Source of the DNA: Limnovirga soli
GTDB taxonomy: Bacteria > Bacteroidota > Bacteroidia > Chitinophagales > Chitinophagaceae
Assembly: GCF_013106755.1 (NCBI RefSeq)
Contig: NZ_WHPF01000008.1
Coordinates: 219,269-283,268, forward strand
DNA: 64,000 bases
Direction: 5' to 3'
The notes beneath the pieces are model-generated. The model was not told the DNA's origin, made no database searches, and saw only the letters and a program-made list of their open reading frames with translations. Position numbers and translations under genes: made by a program. The number at the start of each line of letters is the position of its first letter. Positions within the stretch are counted from its first letter, which is position 1. Of the stretch, positions 57,799 to 64,000 are shown in pieces.

Positions 57799-59322
57799 AT
57801 GGAATTTTTACAGCAATTAGGTATTGAAGCTGAAAACAAAGGCGTATCAACCGGTAGTAGCTGGTTTACCGGCACCGGTGTAAAAATAGATTCTTATTCC
57901 CCTGTGGATGGTACCTTAATTGGCAGCGTGTTTAGTGCAGGTGCCACCGATTATGAAGCCATGATGGCACAAGCCGGAGAAGCATTTAAAGAGTGGCGCA
58001 TGTGGCCTGCCCCAAAACGTGGTGAAATTGTTCGCCAGTTTGGCGAGGCTTTACGTGTATATAAAGAACCATTGGGTAAACTGGTTAGCTACGAAATGGG
58101 TAAAAGCCTGCAGGAAGGCCTTGGCGAAGTACAGGAAATGATTGATATATGCGATTTTGCGTTAGGCTTATCCCGCCAGCTATACGGATTAACCATGCAT
58201 AGCGAAAGGCCCCTGCACCGTATGTATGAGCAATGGCATCCGCTGGGTATTGTGGGCATTATTTCTGCTTTTAATTTTCCGGTAGCGGTATGGAGTTGGA
58301 ATACAGCACTTGCTTGGGTGTGTGGTAATGTATGTGTGTGGAAACCCAGTGAAAAAACTCCTTTGTGTGGCATAGCCTGCCAAAAAATTATTGCCGAAGT
58401 ATTTGCTAAAAATAATGTGCCCGAAGGCGTAAGTTGCCTTATTCAGGGCGACCGCACTGTAGGCGAGTTATTATCAAATGATACTCGCATACCATTGGTT
58501 TCTGCCACAGGCTCAACCCGCATGGGCAAGGCTTTGGCGGCAGCCGTAGCCGCCCGTTTAGGCAGGTCTATTTTAGAATTGGGTGGTAATAATGCCATCA
58601 TTATCTCTCAACATGCAGATTTGGATATGAGCCTTATTGGCGCAGCTTTTGGCGCTGTAGGCACTGCCGGCCAGCGTTGCACCACCACCCGCAGGTTAAT
58701 TATTCACGAATCGGTGTATGATGTATTTAAGGCTAAATTGGTAAATGCTTACCAGCAATTAAGCATTGGCGATCCATTGGATAGCAAAAATCATGTAGGT
58801 CCATTAATTGATAAAGATGCGGTTAAAATGTACCTGCAATCAATTGAAGATTGTAAGGCACAGGGTGGCCATTTTGTGGTAGAAGGTGGCGTATTGGAAG
58901 GCGAGGGCTACCAAAGCGGTTGTTATGTAAAGCCTTGCATTGCCGAGGTAACCAACGATTTGCCGGTGGTACAGCATGAAACCTTTGCCCCCATTTTATA
59001 CCTGATTAAATATAAAGCCATCGAGGAAGCTATTGAGTTGCAGAATGGTGTTCCGCAGGGTTTATCCTCAGCTATTATGACGGTAAATATGCGGGAAGCC
59101 GAGCAGTTTCTCTCTCAGGCAGGTAGCGATTGTGGTATTGCGAACGTAAATATTGGCACCAGCGGGGCCGAAATTGGCGGTGCATTTGGCGGCGAAAAAG
59201 AAACCGGCGGCGGCCGCGAAAGTGGCAGCGATGCCTGGAAAGCCTATATGCGCAGGCAAACCAACACCATTAACTATAGCACCAAATTGCCACTGGCACA
59301 GGGAATACAGTTCAATTTATAA
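57799..59322 (+). CDS. Alpha-aminoadipate semialdehyde / piperideine-6-carboxylate dehydrogenase (ALDH7-type)
   Basis: 507 residues, the normal ALDH7 length. The antiquitin-type enzyme oxidises 2-aminoadipate 6-semialdehyde, from lysine, to 2-aminoadipate with NAD+. Motifs: IISAFNFPVAVWSWNTALAW, KPSEKTPL (cofactor Lys), SATGSTRMG, catalytic Glu260 in ILELGGNNA, and nucleophile Cys294 in AGQRCTTTRRL. ANVNIGTSGAEIGGAFGGEKETGGGRESGSDAWK carries the ALDH7 substrate-binding loop. It is co-transcribed with the DUF1338 gene (31-nt gap) and ends at a terminator. Together they cover steps 3 and 5 of lysine to 2-hydroxyglutarate; the transaminase and lysine-ketoglutarate reductase are not in the window. 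Confidence 0.9.
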   Translation: MEFLQQLGIEAENKGVSTGSSWFTGTGVKIDSYSPVDGTLIGSVFSAGATDYEAMMAQAGEAFKEWRMWPAPKRGEIVRQFGEALRVYKEPLGKLVSYEMGKSLQEGLGEVQEMIDICDFALGLSRQLYGLTMHSERPLHRMYEQWHPLGIVGIISAFNFPVAVWSWNTALAWVCGNVCVWKPSEKTPLCGIACQKIIAEVFAKNNVPEGVSCLIQGDRTVGELLSNDTRIPLVSATGSTRMGKALAAAVAARLGRSILELGGNNAIIISQHADLDMSLIGAAFGAVGTAGQRCTTTRRLIIHESVYDVFKAKLVNAYQQLSIGDPLDSKNHVGPLIDKDAVKMYLQSIEDCKAQGGHFVVEGGVLEGEGYQSGCYVKPCIAEVTNDLPVVQHETFAPILYLIKYKAIEEAIELQNGVPQGLSSAIMTVNMREAEQFLSQAGSDCGIANVNIGTSGAEIGGAFGGEKETGGGRESGSDAWKAYMRRQTNTINYSTKLPLAQGIQFNL

Positions 59323-59344
59323 GTTGATAACAAATTCATAATAT

Positions 59345-59384
59345 TGCGGCAGCGTTACATTTTGGTAACGTCTGCCGCATTTTT
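59345..59384 (+). terminator. Intrinsic terminator of the lysine operon
   Basis: 14-bp stem with one bulge (59345-59358 with 59365-59379), 6-nt loop, then a T run. Confidence 0.82.
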
Positions 59385-59430
59385 ATTTACGGCATTTCGT
59401 ATTTTTACCTGTTAGCTTTTTTTTGATGTA

Positions 59431-59511
59431 TTTTTTGGGAGCCGGCATTGGTACAACCAGTAGCTTTACTTGTGTCACTCACTTGTACTTCCGGTTAAAA
59501 GGCAGCAAAAA
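59431..59511 (-). repeat. Dispersed intergenic element, B core
   Basis: Plus strand begins TTTTTTGGGAGCCGGC, contains CTTGTGTCACTCACTTGTAC and ends GGCAGCAAAAAG. Confidence 0.86.
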
Positions 59512-59592
59512 GTAAACAATAAAGGTACTAAGCTATAAGTATTAACATTATTGCCCTTAACGGGTGTTATTGCACATAAGAAAACCTGATTC

Positions 59593-61293
59593 ATGTTGAG
59601 ATTGAAAAGTTTATTGATCCTGCTATTGCTGGCTACAACCCTGGTGAATGCCCAAAATAATGTACAGGGATGGCATTTAAAAGATCCCCAGGCAGATGGT
59701 TTTAATGGCATAAGTCTGGAAAAAACCTATCGCTTCCTTAAAGGTAAAAAAAGTACACCCGTTATTGTAGCGGTAATAGACTCAGGTATTGATACTACCC
59801 AGGAAGACCTTAAAAGTATTTTATGGGTAAATACTAAAGAAATTCCAGGTAATGGCAAGGATGATGATGGTAATGGTTATATAGATGATGTACATGGCTG
59901 GAACTTTTTGGGCAATAAAAATGGCAACAATTTAAAAAGAGCCAATAACGAAAGAACCAGGGTGTATTACGAATTCAAAGATAAATTCGACGGAAAGGAA
60001 ATTGACACTACCAAACTAACCCCCGATGAAAAATGGCAATTTGCCGCCTGGTTAAAAGCCGAAGCCCAAATGGGCGTAAGCGCCGATGAAAAGTTGCAGG
60101 TACAAATGCTGGAGGCCATTTGTAAATCCATAAAAAGAAATGATGCGGTTATAAGAACCGAGATGAATAAAGAGGAATATACCTCCAGCGATCTGGAAAG
60201 CTTTGTACCCGAAACCAGCAAAGGCAAACAAGCAAAAATGGGATATATCAGTTGCCTTAAAATGCTTAGTCTGGAAGAAGAGCCTACCAATAAAGAACTC
60301 ATTACTGAGCTGGATGAATATGTTGAAGGTAAAAAGCAGAATATAGCCAACAGCATTCAAAAACCTGAAGATGTAAGGGCGCAGGTTATTGGCGATGATT
60401 ATTACAATATTAACGACAAGTTTTATGGTAACAGCGATGTAATGGGCCCAGATCCTATGCATGGCACCCATGTATCGGGTATAATTGCCGCCGACCGCAA
60501 CAATAATATTGGTATTAATGGGGTAGCCGATAATGTAAAAATAATGGTATTACGTGCCGTACCTGATGGCGATGAGTATGATAAAGACATTGCGCTTGCC
60601 ATAAAATATGCCGTAGATAATGGTGCCCGGGTAATTAATATGAGTTTTGGCAAAAGTTTTTCACCCGAAAAGAAATGGGTAGATGAAGCCGTGCAATATG
60701 CCGCCGCTAAAGATGTGCTGCTGGTGCATGCTGCCGGCAACGAATCGCACAATATAGATAGTGTTGATAATTTCCCCAACCCCAGAATGATGGTAAATAA
60801 TACCCTTGCCGCCAATTTTTTAACTGTTGGTGCCAGTGGCGATAAGAATGTAGGTAATGGACAAATTATTGCCGATTTTAGCAATTACGGAAAGGCAAAT
60901 GTAGATGTGTTTGCACCCGGAGTTAAAATATATTCCACACTACCCGGCGAAAAAGGGTACGGCTTTTTAAATGGCACCAGTATGGCTGCCCCGGTGGTTA
61001 CTGGTGTTGCCGCCTTAATAAGATCTTATTATCCGGCTTTATCTGCCAAACAGGTAAAATATGCCATTGATGCCTCAGCAGAAAAACTTACTGATTCCAG
61101 TTTGTTACAGGTGCCTGGAGAAGACCGTGTAGCCCTGGCTACCGATATAAGCATTACCGGTGGCTTTTTAAACGCCAATGCTGCATTGGAACTGGCTGCC
61201 ACTTTACAACCAGAGAATACCAATAAGCCGGTACCGAATAAAAAATCTAAAAAGAAACCTACGCTGGTTAATTCAAAATCAAGTAAAAATTAG
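59593..61293 (+). CDS. Secreted S8 subtilisin-family protease with large insertion
   Basis: 566 residues with a signal peptide (SLLILLLLATTLVNAQ). The catalytic triad is intact: Asp63 (VIAVIDSGIDTTQEDL), His290 (HGTHVSGIIAA) and Ser463 (NGTSMAAPVVTG), with oxyanion Asn in HAAGNESHN. About 227 residues separate Asp and His, against about 30 in subtilisin. The insert is helical and charged (YYEFKDKFDGKEIDTT ... EYVEGKKQNIANSIQK) and may be a cap or regulatory domain. The C-terminal tail is basic (KPVPNKKSKKKPTL) with no T9SS domain, so periplasmic location is likely. Confidence 0.9.
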   Translation: MLRLKSLLILLLLATTLVNAQNNVQGWHLKDPQADGFNGISLEKTYRFLKGKKSTPVIVAVIDSGIDTTQEDLKSILWVNTKEIPGNGKDDDGNGYIDDVHGWNFLGNKNGNNLKRANNERTRVYYEFKDKFDGKEIDTTKLTPDEKWQFAAWLKAEAQMGVSADEKLQVQMLEAICKSIKRNDAVIRTEMNKEEYTSSDLESFVPETSKGKQAKMGYISCLKMLSLEEEPTNKELITELDEYVEGKKQNIANSIQKPEDVRAQVIGDDYYNINDKFYGNSDVMGPDPMHGTHVSGIIAADRNNNIGINGVADNVKIMVLRAVPDGDEYDKDIALAIKYAVDNGARVINMSFGKSFSPEKKWVDEAVQYAAAKDVLLVHAAGNESHNIDSVDNFPNPRMMVNNTLAANFLTVGASGDKNVGNGQIIADFSNYGKANVDVFAPGVKIYSTLPGEKGYGFLNGTSMAAPVVTGVAALIRSYYPALSAKQVKYAIDASAEKLTDSSLLQVPGEDRVALATDISITGGFLNANAALELAATLQPENTNKPVPNKKSKKKPTLVNSKSSKN

Positions 61294-61318
61294 TTTTGCA
61301 TTGCTTGTACATGGCTGT

Positions 61319-61396
61319 TAAAAGCTGCTTCTAATTACTATAGTACAAGTGTGCGACGCAAGTAATGCTGCCCTTATTACAACTGCCGGGTTCAAC
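61319..61396 (+). repeat. Dispersed intergenic element, A1 core
   Basis: Left end TTAAAAGCTGCTTC, core GTACAAGTGTGCGACGCAAG, tail TAATGCTGCCC, right end TGCCGGGTTCAAC. Confidence 0.83.
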
Positions 61397-61530
61397 ATCT
61401 TTACTATATAACTGATGCTTGCCAATACTGGTTTTATTTACTACTTATGTTTTTATTATGTATGTCTGTGCGCTGGCATTTGTATTTTTGTGCATCTACA
61501 TAGTAATAGTAAATTCTTAAATGTATCATT

Positions 61531-62040
61531 ATGGCAAGACCACAGGAAAGCGAATCAGCCGTTTTTTATCATAAGTATATCAACTATACAAAAGGCGATT
61601 CTGTTGTAGAAATCATTCAACATCATGTTGATGAAATTCACGCATTTTATACTACGCTGCCCGCTTCTAAAGCAGATTATGCCTATGCTGCCGGAAAGTG
61701 GACGATAAAAGACCTGTTACAACATGTAATTGATGCAGAACGCATTTTTGCCTACCGCCTGCTACGTGTGGCGCGTAAAGATGCCACCCCACTAGCCGGT
61801 TTTGAAGAAAACGATTATGCCATAACTGCACAAGCCGGCAACAGAGCCATGGAGTCATTAGTAGAGGAATTTATAGCCGTTAGGGCATCAACTGATTTGC
61901 TGGTAAAATCGCTTACGCCTGAACAGTTAAGCCATTCGGGAACGGCCAGTAATAATTTTATTACAGCCAATGCATTGGTATATATTTTATATGGCCATTT
62001 ACTACATCACAAAACCATTATTGCAGAGCGATATTTGTAA
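61531..62040 (+). CDS. DinB-family metal-dependent protein
   Basis: 169 residues. DinB/YfiT-type proteins are four-helix bundles with a three-His metal site; many are thiol-dependent transferases and others are uncharacterised. The His ligands are likely in IIQHHVDEIHAFY or DLLQHVIDAERIFAYRLLRVAR and in the C-terminal YGHLLHHKTIIAERY. The pattern AAGKWTIKDLLQHVIDAER is the classic DinB core. It begins MARPQESESAVFY without a signal peptide. lpxB follows 33 nt downstream on the same strand and may be co-transcribed. Confidence 0.88.
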   Translation: MARPQESESAVFYHKYINYTKGDSVVEIIQHHVDEIHAFYTTLPASKADYAYAAGKWTIKDLLQHVIDAERIFAYRLLRVARKDATPLAGFEENDYAITAQAGNRAMESLVEEFIAVRASTDLLVKSLTPEQLSHSGTASNNFITANALVYILYGHLLHHKTIIAERYL

Positions 62041-62073
62041 TACAAAGGCCACATTATACAAAGCCCGGGAACA

Positions 62074-63192
62074 ATGAAATATTATATTATAGCTGGTGAA
62101 GCCAGCGGCGATTTACATGGCAGCAATTTGATAAAAGAAATTCGTTTGCTGGAGGCTACAGCCAATATTCGCTGCTGGGGTGGCGATTTAATGCAACAAA
62201 GTGGTGGCACCATTGTAAAACATTACCGGGACCTTGCTTTTATGGGCTTTATAGAAGTGATAATGAATCTGCGCACTATTTTTAAAAATCTGGCTTTTTG
62301 TAAACAGGATATACAAGAATTTGCACCCGATGTACTGGTATTGATTGACTACCCTGGTTTTAACCTGCGTATTGCCGAATGGGCAAAACAGCAGGGTATA
62401 AAAGTGGTATATTATATTTCTCCGCAGGTATGGGCCTGGAAGGAGAACCGGGTTAAAAAAATGAAAACCTGTATTGATAAAATGCTGGTAATCCTGCCTT
62501 TTGAAAAGGAATACTATAAAAATAAATGGAACTGGGAGGTAGAATATGTGGGCCATCCATTGGTGCAGGTGGTAAATGAATATATGGCCGCCAACACACC
62601 CATACAGGCAAACATACCCACCCAAAAACCTATTATAGCTTTGCTACCCGGCAGCCGCCGGCAGGAGATTTTAATTAAGCTGCCCATTATGCTATCAGTG
62701 GCGGCTTTATTTCCAGGCTATCAATTTGTGGTAGCACAGGCACCTGGTTTGGAAGATGAATTTTATGCCGGTATGCTGGCACCATATAGCAATGTAAGCA
62801 CTGTAAAAAACAATACTTACAGTCTGTTAATGCAATCTACCGCCGCACTGGTTACCAGCGGCACTGCCACTTTAGAAACTGCTTTATTTGCGGTGCCACA
62901 GGTGGTTTGTTATAAGGGAAGTAACATCAGCTATCAAATAGCCAAAAGGCTTATTACCATTAAATATATATCGTTGGTAAACCTAATTATGGATAAGCTG
63001 GTAGTAACAGAACTGATACAAAACGAGCTTACTGTTAGCCAGCTTACCCAGCAGTTAAACCTGCTACTTACCAATACAGAAAAAATTAACCTGCTACAGG
63101 CAGATTATGCCGATTTGAAATCTTTGTTAAGCAAGGGTGGCAATGCCTCAGCCACTGCGGCCAAAAGCATTGTGCAATTTGTACGTGCATAA
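62074..63192 (+). CDS. lpxB: Lipid-A-disaccharide synthase
   Basis: 372 residues. LpxB (GT19) joins lipid X and UDP-diacylglucosamine into the lipid A disaccharide at the inner membrane. The start MKYYIIAGEASGDLHGSNLIKEI is the family signature. Further blocks are GGDLMQQSGGTIVKHYRDLAFMGFIEV, LIDYPGFNLRIAEWAK, YISPQVWAWKENRVKKM, VEYVGHPLVQ, ALLPGSRRQEI and ALVTSGTATLETALFAVPQVVCY (UDP-binding region). The C-terminal region is complete. It sits apart from lpxA, lpxC and lpxD. A weak hairpin (63297-63320) lies downstream. Confidence 0.96.
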   Translation: MKYYIIAGEASGDLHGSNLIKEIRLLEATANIRCWGGDLMQQSGGTIVKHYRDLAFMGFIEVIMNLRTIFKNLAFCKQDIQEFAPDVLVLIDYPGFNLRIAEWAKQQGIKVVYYISPQVWAWKENRVKKMKTCIDKMLVILPFEKEYYKNKWNWEVEYVGHPLVQVVNEYMAANTPIQANIPTQKPIIALLPGSRRQEILIKLPIMLSVAALFPGYQFVVAQAPGLEDEFYAGMLAPYSNVSTVKNNTYSLLMQSTAALVTSGTATLETALFAVPQVVCYKGSNISYQIAKRLITIKYISLVNLIMDKLVVTELIQNELTVSQLTQQLNLLLTNTEKINLLQADYADLKSLLSKGGNASATAAKSIVQFVRA

Positions 63193-63296
63193 TCCATCTT
63201 CTAGTCCGCCATTGCAACTGTAAATGCCTTTACGTGCACAGCACCCAGGGGCTATTTCTGGGAACACTTGTTTGGTTCTATTATATAGAAAACGAA

Positions 63297-63320
63297 AAGG
63301 TTCGCGTCTCCACGAACCTT
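63297..63320. terminator. Weak hairpin in a convergent gap
   Basis: 8-bp stem AAGGTTCG with CGAACCTT and an 8-nt loop, between lpxB and the M15 gene. A and T tracts are short on both strands. Confidence 0.45.
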
Positions 63321-63345
63321 AACTATAGGCCTTGGTATGTTGTTT

Positions 63346-63855
63346 TTATTTTAATTCAAAATGCATCCAGTCCCTGTTTTCTTCCCTACCCAAACCCACA
63401 AAGCCATGACTATAAAATATATCGTTCATTTTTGTATATTCTGGCTTTGCAAATTGCGCTGTTTTACTGTTTTGTTTTAAGGTATTGCGTGCGGGGTCCA
63501 GGTCTATAGCGGTGCCCCAGCTATGTTTGCTTAAATAGGTAGCTGCCAGTTTTGTGTTTTTTGCTTTCAGCGCTTCTTCATATTTTTTCTCTGTACCTCG
63601 CATAGGTCTAAAATTTACACAACCACCAAAAAGGTCAATACCCAGTTCACGTATCTTAGGAACACCGTACTCTGTAAGAATGTCGTTAAACACATCCATA
63701 AATGCATGAGCCGCCAGTTTATGGCATTGCATGCGGGAAGTTATTTTTGCAGGGTCCCATGCTATACGCATAGGATATGGTACAGTAATTACTGTAAAAT
63801 TATCGGGGTTGCCGGGCTCCCCAAACCTTTCAACCATTTTCAGATTCGTAAGCAT
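63346..63855 (-). CDS. M15-family metallopeptidase (peptidoglycan L,D/D,D-peptidase fold)
   Basis: 169 residues. M15 enzymes cleave peptide cross-bridges or act as D-Ala-D-Ala carboxypeptidases with a zinc site His-x6-Asp ... His. The motif SKHSWGTAIDLDPARN gives His and Asp, and DWMHFELK gives the C-terminal His. The N-terminal part (MVERFGEPGNPDNFTVITVPYPMRIAWD, then CHKLAAHAFMDVFNDILTEYG) is typical of the small VanY-like or endolysin-like group. No signal peptide is visible, so it is either exported another way or lysin-like. No phage genes flank it. Confidence 0.8.
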   Translation of the reverse strand: MLTNLKMVERFGEPGNPDNFTVITVPYPMRIAWDPAKITSRMQCHKLAAHAFMDVFNDILTEYGVPKIRELGIDLFGGCVNFRPMRGTEKKYEEALKAKNTKLAATYLSKHSWGTAIDLDPARNTLKQNSKTAQFAKPEYTKMNDIFYSHGFVGLGREENRDWMHFELK

Positions 63856-64000
63856 GTGATTTTTTTTATAGTAAATAATAATCTAATATATCGAATTAAA
63901 ATATGGTTAGCAACATTTTCTTTAGCGGTATTAATGGCAGCTTGCTAACTTTTTCAATAATGGTAATAATGAACCAGGCTGCAGATCATTGGGCAACATA

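Noticed and set aside
147..61396. CRISPR array
   Set aside because: Repeats are scattered singly or in inverted pairs at kilobase intervals, not in regular repeat-spacer arrays, and there are no cas genes.
63856..64000. Lipoprotein-like stretch (LAVLMAAC) on the plus strand, an open plus frame from 63903, and a minus-strand frame ending near 63930
   Set aside because: The lipobox frame stops directly after the Cys and has no ATG; the other two frames are too short at the window edge to support a gene.

Overview
The window looks like a chromosomal segment of a low-GC member of the Bacteroidota, most likely family Chitinophagaceae. The evidence is: type IX secretion (T9SS) genes and T9SS cargo with gliding-motility-type C-terminal domains, a fused SecDF, zinc-ligand-free L31, the rpsU-xerC-hpf gene order, TAnnTTTG promoter elements, and near absence of Shine-Dalgarno sequences. 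It reads as core plus ordinary accessory genome. I see no prophage, plasmid backbone, CRISPR array, toxin-antitoxin pair or insertion sequence.

Layout. 1-3100 (mostly minus strand): end of an unidentified gene, acyl-CoA-binding protein, a TPR protein, rimO. 3110-4256: hslR-like S4 protein and trmD. 4616-11668: secreted GH31 glycosidase, a GlcG/HbpS-like protein, an LLM flavin oxidoreductase and a large T9SS type-B cargo protein. 12031-18707: DoxX, Pr6Pr, a 90-aa orphan, FabH, tRNA-Gln, a methyltransferase, MutS2 without Smr, a single-domain response regulator. 19072-25736: a porV2-porU2-RDD operon (second T9SS sortase-like system). 26001-31910: hpf, xerC, rpsU, rpmE, serA, groES, groEL. 31982-41922: lysoplasmalogenase, an HU-CCDC81-like membrane protein, an FKBP lipoprotein, secDF, a 7TMR-DISM histidine kinase and a PhyH-family dioxygenase. 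42220-48933: an orphan, Dabb, SprT, an AtpZ cluster, a NUDIX-winged-helix regulator, AMP nucleosidase, an HsdR-N nuclease-fold protein. 49253-63855: secreted M36 and S8 proteases, a lactonase, another type-B cargo protein, a DUF1338 + aminoadipate-semialdehyde dehydrogenase operon (lysine breakdown), DinB, lpxB and an M15 peptidase.

The most striking content lies between the genes. About 28 copies of a roughly 80-bp element are scattered through the intergenic gaps, about one per 2.3 kb, with none inside a gene that I accept. Each copy has imperfect terminal inverted repeats (TTTTGYWGCC ... GGCTACAAAA) around one of several interchangeable cores. The main cores are GTACAAGTGTGCGACGCAAG, GTACAAGTGAGTGACACAAG and GAACCCTGAACCGAGCGTGG, the first two ending in, and the third followed by, a shared CAAGTAAAGCT tail. 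The element sits in convergent, tandem and divergent gaps, three times as inverted doublets, and once between groES and groEL. It resembles REP/BIME or MITE families but I do not recognise it. A second, GC-rich repeat family has two copies.

Functionally, many products act at or beyond the outer membrane: PorV2/PorU2, T9SS cargo, GH31, M36 and S8 proteases, lactonase, SecDF. Chaperonin, translation and envelope housekeeping genes are interspersed. Several genes have a TAnnTTTG element 3-4 nt before the ATG, which implies leaderless mRNAs and decides several start codons given here.
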